Assembly: GCA_030612625.1 (NCBI GenBank)
Contig: JAUWNN010000004.1
Location: 1-36,493, forward strand
Direction of reading: 5' to 3'
Length of the DNA: 36,493 bases
DNA from: Caldifarciminota bacterium
GTDB taxonomy: Bacteria; Hydrothermota; Tepidihabitantia; Tepidihabitantales; Tepidihabitantaceae
The notes beneath the pieces were generated by a model that saw only the letters and a program-made list of their open reading frames with translations, was not told where the DNA came from and did not search any database. Position 1 is the stretch's first letter, and each line of letters starts with the position of its first letter. Positions 7,514 to 14,081 of this stretch are shown here, piece by piece. A program made the position numbers and the translations under genes.

Positions 7514-7989
7514 CTGTCTTGTCCGTGGTTGGGTGTTTTCCGCATCTCGTCGGTATCCAGCCTGAAGCTGGTTTCGCCGTCCCGATGCTCGTATACGAAG
7601 TGTATCTCCGGATGACCGGCAATCAGAGTCACCAGGGTTTCTTCCATGTCGCCGAGAGGCTTACGGTCGATATGGCTGTACTGGAACGAAGCCCGTATTC
7701 TCGTACCCCTGCCGACTTCGGAGCTGACTTCGATACCACCGCCGGTTTCCCGGGCCGCCTGTGCCAGCAGGGGCAGGCCCAGGCCCACCCGGCGCGTAGT
7801 CCTGGTCGTATAGAACGGGTCAAGCACTTTCTTGACAGTCTCCTGGTCCATTCCGCTGCCGTTGTCTTCTATCTCAATACTGAGCAGGTCCTTCTCAGTG
7901 TCCTCATTGATGCCGATCCTGATCTCCGAGGCCCCGGCCATGACCGAGTTCTCGACTACGTCAAGAACATGCAAGGATAGATCTTCCAT
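7510..7989 (-). CDS. Stand-alone HATPase (histidine-kinase-like ATP-binding protein)
   Basis: This 159-residue protein is a lone GHKL ATPase domain: N-box with LDVVENSVMAGA (N14), G1 box EDNGSGMD (D42), an FYTTRTTRRVGLGLPL lid and G2 region at 57-75, and a GRGTRI strand. There is no dimerisation/phosphoacceptor helix or sensor domain, so it may act like an anti-sigma-type kinase or a partner of a separate phosphoacceptor. Similar small ATPases are found beside NuoE/NuoF/[FeFe]-hydrogenase genes in Clostridia-type operons; that link is from memory. It starts 29 bases inside the PHP gene and ends with an ATGA overlap on the HdrA fusion, so it is tightly coupled to both. Confidence 0.85.
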   Translation of the reverse strand: MEDLSLHVLDVVENSVMAGASEIRIGINEDTEKDLLSIEIEDNGSGMDQETVKKVLDPFYTTRTTRRVGLGLPLLAQAARETGGGIEVSSEVGRGTRIRASFQYSHIDRKPLGDMEETLVTLIAGHPEIHFVYEHRDGETSFRLDTDEMRKTPNHGQDR

Positions 7990-8737
7990 CTTCGTTACGC
8001 AGGGCCTTTCCTATTTCACTCGCCGTTGCTTCCTCAACCAGGAAAACGGTCGAACTCCTGCCGATGTCATCTATGAAATGGGCGTCGGAGGACGTAATCG
8101 CAGGAAAGGGGGTCGAGGGTCCCAGGGTCCCAGGACTTGAACCCTTGAACCCTTGAACCCTTGAACCCTCTTCCTGAGCCCTCTTCTCGGCCGCCACCTC
8201 GACACCGTCCAGCGCCAGCCCCTCGGGGATGAACCCGAGCTGGCCGATGATGCCGAATCGCTCGCGGTCGATGTGGGCCGCAATCGCAAGTCCACCAAGA
8301 GAATGAATCGTATCCACAATCGTGTCAACCGACAATTCGGTTGCCCCGATCAGAAGCCTGTCATTGATACCGGTCACTTCGTCGTGCTCATCAGCCAGCA
8401 CCTGCTCTCCGAAAGCCTGCTCGTCGTTGACCCCGGGCAGGTTGTCGTAAATGACGCGCTGGAGCTCAAACAGGCCTTCGTCATCATCGAACAGAGCCAG
8501 GATGTGCACTTCCTCTTCAGACGTGACCTCGATCCCGCCGATAACAGCAACCCCTTCTTGCTCCGCGGCCTTCCTCACCGCAACTACATTCTCTGCAGAG
8601 TTGTGGTCGGAAATCGCAATCGCATCCAGACCCTGCTGACGCGCCCTGCTTGCTATCCGCCTGGGCAGCATCGCCAGGTCGCCACACGGAGAAAGACAGG
8701 TATGAACGTGCAGGTCCATCTTCAGGTTCTTGAGCAT
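7961..8737 (-). CDS. PHP-domain metal-dependent phosphoesterase
   Basis: This 258-residue protein has the PHP signature: MDLHVHTCLSPCG (H10, H12), ISDHNSAEN (D44, H45), GIEVTSEEEVHIL, AAHIDR and SSDAHFIDDIG. PHP proteins hydrolyse phosphoesters using two or three metal ions; the substrate here is unknown. Residues 191-210 are an octamer-repeat insert (GSRVQGFKGSS...), located just before the last metal-binding SSDAH strand. I start at the ATG at 8737, 13 bases after the DRTGG stop; an internal Met at 8719 is also possible. It belongs to the regulatory block with DRTGG, CBS-HATPase and HATPase genes. Confidence 0.85.
   Translation of the reverse strand: MLKNLKMDLHVHTCLSPCGDLAMLPRRIASRARQQGLDAIAISDHNSAENVVAVRKAAEQEGVAVIGGIEVTSEEEVHILALFDDDEGLFELQRVIYDNLPGVNDEQAFGEQVLADEHDEVTGINDRLLIGATELSVDTIVDTIHSLGGLAIAAHIDRERFGIIGQLGFIPEGLALDGVEVAAEKRAQEEGSRVQGFKGSSPGTLGPSTPFPAITSSDAHFIDDIGRSSTVFLVEEATASEIGKALRNEDGRSILACS
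8112..8170. repeat. Octamer-repeat insert inside the PHP gene
   Basis: On the minus strand four GGTTCAAG copies are followed, after a short join, by two GGGACCCT copies. The two octamers are related in inverted orientation (AGGGTTCA against AGGGTCCC), so the insert can fold as an imperfect hairpin. It is translated in frame as a 20-residue loop. Confidence 0.75.
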
Positions 8738-8750
8738 CCTGTTGGCTTCG

Positions 8751-9098
8751 TCACTTCGTATTCCCGCGTATCCCGAGTTCGCAGAGTCTCCCTGCAATCT
8801 CAAAGGCCTGCAACCCGGTCAGCATGACCGGGATGTTCTCCTGCTCCGCTTTTGCCAGGACCTTCTGCTCCGGCTTTCTTCCGTTCACGACGACAATCCC
8901 GGCAAGCTCTTTCAGGGAAGCCACGGCTATGATGTTCTGATGGATCTGCATTGTAACCCAGACATTGCCCTCCCGGGAGTTGGCCATCACATCGCTGAGC
9001 AGATCGCTCGCATACCCGCCGCTCACATCTCTGTCAAGGTCGCTGGCCGGAGTAGCCACTTCCAGGTTCAGTTTTTCTACGATCTCTTTGAGTTTCAT
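8751..9098 (-). CDS. DRTGG-domain protein (second paralogue)
   Basis: This 115-residue protein has the DRTGG fold pattern: MKLKEIVEKLNLEV, DLDRDVSGGYASDLLSDVMAN (the DRTGG-like loop reads DRDVSGG), then VWVTMQIHQNIIAVASL, GIVVVNGRKPE and IPVMLTGLQAFEIAGRL. DRTGG domains occur in phosphotransacetylase N-termini and as small proteins near hydrogenase or NADH dehydrogenase genes; a ligand-binding role is assumed. It overlaps the preceding gene by ATGA at 9095-9098. It is a diverged copy of the DRTGG gene at 10005-10382, with the CBS-HATPase gene between them. Confidence 0.85.
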   Translation of the reverse strand: MKLKEIVEKLNLEVATPASDLDRDVSGGYASDLLSDVMANSREGNVWVTMQIHQNIIAVASLKELAGIVVVNGRKPEQKVLAKAEQENIPVMLTGLQAFEIAGRLCELGIRGNTK

Positions 9099-10018
9099 GA
9101 TTTCCCATTCAGGTAGACAACGGCCTCAAGCGTCGTCCCTTTGCCGACCTCTGAAACCAGGTTCATCTCATCGGTGCAGTTCTTGATATTGCACAATCCC
9201 ATTCCGGCCCCGAACCCCATTTCCCGTATCCAGTCAGGGGCGGTAGAAAAGCTGGGCTGCATCGCCTGCTCGATGTCGGCAATCCCGGGCCCGGAATCCG
9301 ACGCGGTAATTGTAATCCGCTCCGAACAGACCGAGATCGAAAGCTGCCCCCCGTCCGTGAACACAATGATGTTTATCTCCGCCTCGAATGCGGCAATCGC
9401 TATGCGGCGCACTATCTCGGGCTGGATACCGAGCCGATGCAGTGCCTTCTTGAGTTCGCTTGCCGCTTGGCCGGCCCGGTCGAAATCCTTGCCTGTGATG
9501 TCGTATCTGAGGACCAGGTTCGTCTTGTCCGCGACGATGTCCTCGAAGATGTGACTTGCCCGGTACCGGTGTATCTCTTCCTCGTGGTACTCGACCTCCA
9601 GTTTCTTCAGCAGGCACTTGATGATATCGCCTTTGGTGAGAATGCCGACCAGCTTTCTCCCGTTCCGTTCGATCACCGGGAAGCGACCAAACCCATACTG
9701 GTCGAATTTCTTGACAGCATGGACCAGCGGCTCGTCGGCGTACAGCGTTACCGGATCCCTGGTCATCTTCTGCTCGATGAGAACGTCCATTTCGCCCTGG
9801 GCAAGGCACTTGATGAAATCCTCAATGCTGATCAGCCCAACCACCTTCCCTTTGTCCACCACCGGAGATCCGGAGAAACCCTTGTCCCGCATCATGTCTC
9901 TCAGGTCATGAATCGCCTGCTTCGGCCTCACCGTAATCACGTCCGCGACCATCGCATCCCTGACCCTGAGCTCATAGGTCAGCTCCTGGATCTTGGTGAA
10001 ACTTCTATCCTCGGTCAT
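9095..10018 (-). CDS. Twin-CBS domain fused to an RsbW-like ATPase
   Basis: The 307 residues comprise a CBS pair at about 18-140 (RVRDAMVADVITVRP, GSPVVDKGKVVGLISIEDF, MTRDPVTLYADEPL, GFGRFPVIERNGRKLVGI) and an anti-sigma-factor-type GHKL ATPase at about 165-305. The ATPase shows an N-box AAFEAEINI, G1 box ASDSGPGI and G2 region GFGAGMGLCNIKN. CBS pairs usually bind adenosine nucleotides, so this may link energy charge or redox state to phosphorylation of an unknown partner. No sigma factor or anti-anti-sigma gene is nearby. It overlaps the upstream DRTGG gene by 14 bases and the downstream DRTGG gene by 4. Confidence 0.85.
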   Translation of the reverse strand: MTEDRSFTKIQELTYELRVRDAMVADVITVRPKQAIHDLRDMMRDKGFSGSPVVDKGKVVGLISIEDFIKCLAQGEMDVLIEQKMTRDPVTLYADEPLVHAVKKFDQYGFGRFPVIERNGRKLVGILTKGDIIKCLLKKLEVEYHEEEIHRYRASHIFEDIVADKTNLVLRYDITGKDFDRAGQAASELKKALHRLGIQPEIVRRIAIAAFEAEINIIVFTDGGQLSISVCSERITITASDSGPGIADIEQAMQPSFSTAPDWIREMGFGAGMGLCNIKNCTDEMNLVSEVGKGTTLEAVVYLNGKS

Positions 10019-10382
10019 TCCTCTTGCTGATGTCCAGATAGCCCAGACCGGTCAGCCCGTTCTTGAACAGCCTGCCGCAACTCACGAACATCGGCAGCCG
10101 GGTTGTCATCAGAACCTGGCCCTTCTGTTCGGCCAGCTTGATCGTCTCTTCATCCGGCCTCTTGCCGCGGATAAAACAGATCGCGTGGATGTCCGCCACG
10201 TCAGCCGTGTAGACAACCTGCCGGTTCGCCAGTCCTGTCAGGAGGATTGCGTCGGGCTTGGCAAAAGCCAGGACGTCGCTCATCAGGTCGGAAGCACAGC
10301 CGATTCTCACTTCGGTCTTGAGGCTGTCCTGACCGGTTATGACTTCCGCCTCAATGGTCCTGCTGATTTCTTCGAGTGTCAT
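10005..10382 (-). CDS. DRTGG-domain protein (first paralogue)
   Basis: This 125-residue DRTGG-like protein begins MTLEEISRTIEAEVITG, followed by RIGCASDLMSDVLAFAKPDAILLTGL, ICFIRGKRPDEETIKLAEQ and VLMTTRLPMFVSCGRLF. The DRTGG loop itself is degenerate. I start at the ATG at 10382, with GGGAAG ten bases upstream. A TTG at 10406 would add eight residues, and a better-placed AGGAG serves an ATG at 10413 that opens only an 8-codon frame. It lies 27 bases downstream of NuoF and is probably a regulatory subunit of the NuoEF-HdrA module. Confidence 0.8.
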   Translation of the reverse strand: MTLEEISRTIEAEVITGQDSLKTEVRIGCASDLMSDVLAFAKPDAILLTGLANRQVVYTADVADIHAICFIRGKRPDEETIKLAEQKGQVLMTTRLPMFVSCGRLFKNGLTGLGYLDISKRNDRG

Positions 10383-10409
10383 TCTGTTATTTCTTCCCTT
10401 TCTCAACCG

Positions 10410-12218
10410 TCATGGTGATTCTCCTGTTGTGACCAGTATTGCATCGAACTTGCAGACATCGATGCAGACCCCGCACTTGATGCACTTGGTCCGGTCGATG
10501 CTGTGCGGCTTCTTCTTCCCGCCGGTAATAGCCTGGGAAGGGCAGTTCCGTGCGCACAGGGTGCAGCCGGTACATTTGTCCTTGTCCACCTCGTACTCAA
10601 TCAGCGCTTTGCACACCTTGGCCGGGCACTTCTTGTCCCTGATATGGGCGACGTACTCATTCCTGAAATGACGCACAGCGCTCAACACAGGATTGGGTGC
10701 GGTCTTACCCAACCCGCACAAGGATGCTTCCTTGGTTGCTTCTCCCAGTTCCTCCAGAAGCTCTATGTCACCTTCCTTCCCTCTTCCCTCGCAGATGTTC
10801 GTCAGAATCTCATGCATTGCCGCGAGTCCCTCGCGACAGGAAGTGCACCTTCCGCAGGATTCGTCCTTGGTGAACTCGATGAAGTACTTGGCGATATCAA
10901 CCATGCAACTGTCTTCATCCATCACGATCAAACCGCCCGATCCCATGATTGCGCCCGCTTCCTGCAGTCGTTCGTAGTCCACCGGCAGGTCGAGCAAGCT
11001 CTTCGGGATGACACCGCCGGACGGGCCGCCGGTCTGGACGGCCTTGAACTCCTTCCCGTTCGGGATGCCACCGCCGATATCATAGACAATCCGGCGCAGG
11101 GTTATTCCCATCGGCACTTCCACCAGCCCGGCGTTGTTGATATTCCCGGCCAGAGAGAACACCTTGGTGCCTTTGCTCTTCTCGGTCCCGATTGCGGCAA
11201 ACCATTCTGCCCCGAAGTTGATTATCCTCGGCAGGTTTGTCAGGGTTTCCACGTTGTTGATGACCGTGGGTTTCCCAAATACCCCTCGCTGAACCGGGAA
11301 GGGAGGCTTCTGGGCCGGTTCTGCCGGCCGGCCTTCGATCGAATGAATCAGTGAGGTCTCTTCACCGCACACAAATGCGCCGGCACCCCGGAATATCTCG
11401 ATGTCGAAGTCAAAGCCCGAACCGAATATGTCCTCCCCGAGCAATCCGTACTCCCTGGCCTGAGCGGTCGCACTGATCAGCCTCTTGATCGCCAGCGGGT
11501 ACTCAATCCTGATATACACGTAGCCTTTGCTCGCCCCGATTGCGTAGGCGGCAATCAGCATCCCTTCAATCAGTGAATGGGGGTCAGCCTCGATTATCGA
11601 CCTGTCCATGAAAGCACCCGGGTCACCCTCATCGGCATTGCAGATAAGGTACTTGGGCGTATTCGGGTTGCTCCGGCAGAACTCCCATTTCCTGCCGGTC
11701 GGGAAGCCGGCACCACCACGACCCCTGAGCCCCGCGTCCGCTATCTCCTGGACTACCTCCGCGGGGGTCATGTCTTTCAGCACCTTTGCCAGGGCTTTGT
11801 ACCCGTCCCTGGCGATGTACTCGTCAATCTGGTCCGGGTCGATGATTCCTCTGTTCCAGAGCGCAATCAGCCGCTGGTCGCGATAGAAAGGAACATCGTG
11901 CAGCTTCTCAATCGGGTACAGGGTCTCAGGATGGACGTACATCAGGGACTTCACCGGCCTGCCCTTGAGCAGATGCTCCTCAACCAGATGAGGGATATCT
12001 TCCTCTTTCAGGAACTGATAGACCACGTCGTCAGGCTGAACTATCAGCGTCGGGCCTCTGGTGCAGAGCCAACTGCTCCCGGTGAGGATGACCTGGATTT
12101 CGTCTTCCAGGTTCTGCTTCTTGATCTCCTCTTCAAGCCGCTTCCTAATCGCCAGCGCCCCGACCGAAACACACATCGTGCAGGTGCAGAGCATCACGTT
12201 GGTTCTGTATACCTTCAT
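10410..12218 (-). CDS. NuoF/HndC-like NADH-binding flavoprotein
   Basis: These 602 residues have the HndC layout: a thioredoxin-like 2Fe-2S head, an FMN and NADH domain (GLRGRGGAGFPTGRKW; GAGAFVCGEETSLI), a SLBB-like region, the 4Fe-4S motif SCGRCTSCREG with a distal ASLCGLG, and a C-terminal two-cluster ferredoxin (CTGCTLCARNCP; CIKCGVCIDVCK). It should oxidise or reduce NAD(P)(H) with FMN and feed the neighbouring clusters. The head keeps C11 and C16 (C-x4-C) and C52, but the usual third ligand in TGCxGxC is serine (TGSSWLC, S48), so that 2Fe-2S site may be altered or lost. It starts right after an octamer-repeat spacer with only a weak ribosome site. Confidence 0.92.
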   Translation of the reverse strand: MKVYRTNVMLCTCTMCVSVGALAIRKRLEEEIKKQNLEDEIQVILTGSSWLCTRGPTLIVQPDDVVYQFLKEEDIPHLVEEHLLKGRPVKSLMYVHPETLYPIEKLHDVPFYRDQRLIALWNRGIIDPDQIDEYIARDGYKALAKVLKDMTPAEVVQEIADAGLRGRGGAGFPTGRKWEFCRSNPNTPKYLICNADEGDPGAFMDRSIIEADPHSLIEGMLIAAYAIGASKGYVYIRIEYPLAIKRLISATAQAREYGLLGEDIFGSGFDFDIEIFRGAGAFVCGEETSLIHSIEGRPAEPAQKPPFPVQRGVFGKPTVINNVETLTNLPRIINFGAEWFAAIGTEKSKGTKVFSLAGNINNAGLVEVPMGITLRRIVYDIGGGIPNGKEFKAVQTGGPSGGVIPKSLLDLPVDYERLQEAGAIMGSGGLIVMDEDSCMVDIAKYFIEFTKDESCGRCTSCREGLAAMHEILTNICEGRGKEGDIELLEELGEATKEASLCGLGKTAPNPVLSAVRHFRNEYVAHIRDKKCPAKVCKALIEYEVDKDKCTGCTLCARNCPSQAITGGKKKPHSIDRTKCIKCGVCIDVCKFDAILVTTGESP

Positions 12219-12221
12219 GGA

Positions 12222-12336
12222 GAAAGGGTCCTAGGGTTCCAGGATTCCAGGGTTCTGCCCCCGGGCGTGCAGGCTTCGCATCCAAGGTTCCAGGACTCGA
12301 ACCCTTGACCCCTTTGGCCCCTTGAACCCCTTTTTC
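12222..12336. repeat. Octamer-repeat element between HndB-like and NuoF genes
   Basis: Nearly the whole 116-base gap (the one large gap in this part of the operon) consists of degenerate octamers. On the minus strand, GGGTTCAAG-like units come first and GGAACCCT / GGAATCCT / GGAACCCT / AGGACCCT units follow just before the NuoF start. The two halves are complementary enough to fold back. The element also displaces a normal ribosome-binding site. Confidence 0.65.
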
Positions 12337-12718
12337 ACGGCACCCTCTCACTCCCGAAAGCCAGCGCATATTCCTTGACGATTTCACCTGAAAGGACGTG
12401 CTTGGCGAATATCTCCTTCGCCTTGTCCGGAGTCAAGTCCACGTATTTCACCGGCGGTTGGTCCTGAACTTCGACCGTTATCATCGGCTCACGGCTGCAC
12501 AGACCGGCACAACTTGAAGTGGTCAGGATGACGTCTTTGATGTTCCGTTCCTCGATTTCCTTCATTAACGCGCTCATGATCGCTCGCGCTCCGGAAGCTA
12601 TCCCGCAAGTGCCCATGTGGACAATGACCTTTGCACGACCGGTCCCTTCACGAAGGAGCATTGTCCTTTTCACCTTTTCAGTAATCTTCGCCAAGTCCTC
12701 AGGCTTCAGTTTTGACAT
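12335..12718 (-). CDS. HndB-like thioredoxin-fold 2Fe-2S ferredoxin
   Basis: This 127-residue protein matches HndB-type subunits of NADP-reducing or bifurcating hydrogenases: [19 protein letters not shown], then [22 protein letters not shown] and [15 protein letters not shown]. The thioredoxin-like fold carries the 2Fe-2S site; as is common in this family the first ligand position is not cysteine (HMGTC). The ATG at 12718 is set by AGGAGG seven bases upstream, although it lies 20 bases inside the end of the HdrA-NuoE gene. It is encoded between NuoE and NuoF as in hnd operons, and probably joins them in one complex. Confidence 0.85.
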   Translation of the reverse strand: MSKLKPEDLAKITEKVKRTMLLREGTGRAKVIVHMGTCGIASGARAIMSALMKEIEERNIKDVILTTSSCAGLCSREPMITVEVQDQPPVKYVDLTPDKAKEIFAKHVLSGEIVKEYALAFGSERVP

Positions 12719-13661
12719 TCCCCGCCTCCTTGTAGCTTCTAAGCAGCTTGGGGATTTGAGATATCCGGAAATGGCCGTGCAGGTCCTCGTTCACCACCAC
12801 AACCGGAGCCTGGCCGCAGCATCCGAAACAGGATATGGTCTCAAGCCCGAACGTCAGGTCCTCAGTGGTGTTCCCCACTTTCATGCCAAGCGCTCTCTCA
12901 AAAGCTTCAAGAATCCTGTTGCCGCCTTTTATGTAGCAGGCCGTTCCCATGCAGACTTTGACTGTGTATTCGCCCCTGGGCTTCAGGCTGAACGCGTTGT
13001 AGAAAGTCGCTATCTGGTAAACCAAGCTCAGGGGCATATCAAGTTCCTCGGAGACGTAGCGCAGTACGTGTTCCGGGAGATAGGAGTAGCTGATGTTGAT
13101 ATCGTGCAAGGCCGGCAGCAGCGCACCCTCTTTGTCCTTATACTCCTCGATAATGCTCCGCATCCTCTTCAGGTCGTCAGGTTCGAGCTTCACCTCGACC
13201 TTCTCCTGGTCGAGGTAGACCGCCTTTGTCACCGGGCAATTCTCCATGCACAGCCCGCAGCCGGTGCATTTATCCTCGTCAACATAGCGAGGTTTCTTCT
13301 TCACTGTCACCACGAAGTTGCCCGGAGTTCCGGTCAGTTCCGCAAGTTCGGCATTGGTGATGAGTTCAATATTGGGGTGTCTACCACAATCAACCAGCTT
13401 GGGCGAAACGATGCACATCGCGCAGTCGTTCGTCGGAAACGTCTTGTCAAGCTGCGCCATGGTCCCGCCGATAGCTGGGGTGTTCTCGACCAGGTAGACC
13501 TTGAAACCCGAGTCGGCCAGGTCCAACGAAGACTGGATCCCGGCTATCCCGGCACCAACAACAAGCACGGCACCTACAGGAGAGGGGGGTGAGGCGTCGG
13601 ACGGCACCTGCGAAGACGCAGAGCCAGGATTCGAGGGTTCCAGGGTTCCGCTACTCGTCAT
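12699..13661 (-). CDS. HdrA N-terminal FAD module fused to NuoE
   Basis: This 320-residue fusion has residues 31-150 as the first part of HdrA: GAGIAG FAD fold (36-41), the HdrA cysteine motif [11 protein letters not shown] with a following C92, and one 4Fe-4S motif (C132, C135, C138, C142). It stops there; the rest of this HdrA flavin module is absent. Residues 160-320 are NuoE/HoxE: a helical bundle, then a thioredoxin-like 2Fe-2S domain with C237, C242, C278 and C282. The missing remainder is found in the ferredoxin-HdrA fusion at 4190-7513, suggesting the two proteins jointly rebuild one HdrA. The first 30 residues come from octamer repeats. The start lies 21 bases after the response regulator, within a GAATGGT-type heptamer run. 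Confidence 0.9.
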   Translation of the reverse strand: MTSSGTLEPSNPGSASSQVPSDASPPSPVGAVLVVGAGIAGIQSSLDLADSGFKVYLVENTPAIGGTMAQLDKTFPTNDCAMCIVSPKLVDCGRHPNIELITNAELAELTGTPGNFVVTVKKKPRYVDEDKCTGCGLCMENCPVTKAVYLDQEKVEVKLEPDDLKRMRSIIEEYKDKEGALLPALHDINISYSYLPEHVLRYVSEELDMPLSLVYQIATFYNAFSLKPRGEYTVKVCMGTACYIKGGNRILEAFERALGMKVGNTTEDLTFGLETISCFGCCGQAPVVVVNEDLHGHFRISQIPKLLRSYKEAGNVKTEA

Positions 13662-13682
13662 TCGCCATTCACCATTCGCAAG
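13628..13682. repeat. Octamer and heptamer repeats at the start of the HdrA-NuoE gene
   Basis: On the minus strand the spacer after the response-regulator gene is a heptamer run (GAATGGT, GAATGGC, GAATGAC). It leads into GGAACCCT, GGAACCCT and CGAATCCT octamers that are already coding (codons 5-12). A partial palindrome GTCGGACGGCAC follows at about 13595-13606. The N-terminal extension of this protein is thus repeat-derived. Confidence 0.6.
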
Positions 13683-14081
13683 CTACTCTTCCTTCAGAAG
13701 CTTGCGGACATGTTTCACTAATTCCATGGCCTCGATCGGTTTGTCTACGAAATCGTCAACAGGCAGCCAATCCGCCTCTCCGGCCGCGCCGCCGAAATCA
13801 AACGGGTACTTCTTGTCAACCGCGGTGAGCATCAGAATCGGAATCTGCTTGGTTCTGTCGTCGGTCTTGACCTTCCGGCAGATGTCAAACCCGGAATCCA
13901 GCCGCGCCATCATCACGTCCAGGATCATGAGGTCAGGCAGCTCCTTCTGCAGTTCTTCGAAGCACTCCTTAGGATTCATCGCCCGTCTCGTCTTATATCC
14001 AAAGCTTTCAAGGACATTCGCCGTTGCCTCGAGAAAACTCGGGTCGTCGTCCACAAGCAGTATCGTCTTCTGGTCAGCCAT
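13683..14081 (-). CDS. Single-domain response regulator
   Basis: This 132-residue receiver domain is alone: acidic pocket D11-D12, phosphoacceptor D55 in LMILDVMMARLDSGF, T86 in LMLTAV, and K114 in VDKP. There is no DNA-binding or other output domain, so it probably acts by protein contact or as part of a phosphorelay. The ATG at 14081 has AGGAGG upstream and overlaps the stop of the kinase gene by 8 bases (14074-14081), which makes it the obvious partner of the FrhB-kinase fusion. Confidence 0.92.
   Translation of the reverse strand: MADQKTILLVDDDPSFLEATANVLESFGYKTRRAMNPKECFEELQKELPDLMILDVMMARLDSGFDICRKVKTDDRTKQIPILMLTAVDKKYPFDFGGAAGEADWLPVDDFVDKPIEAMELVKHVRKLLKEE

Noticed and set aside
10387-10413. 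Eight-codon ORF (MTVEKGKK) with a good AGGAG, overlapping the NuoF stop
   Set aside because: It could couple NuoF to the DRTGG gene, but a frame this short arises easily by chance and nothing else supports it.
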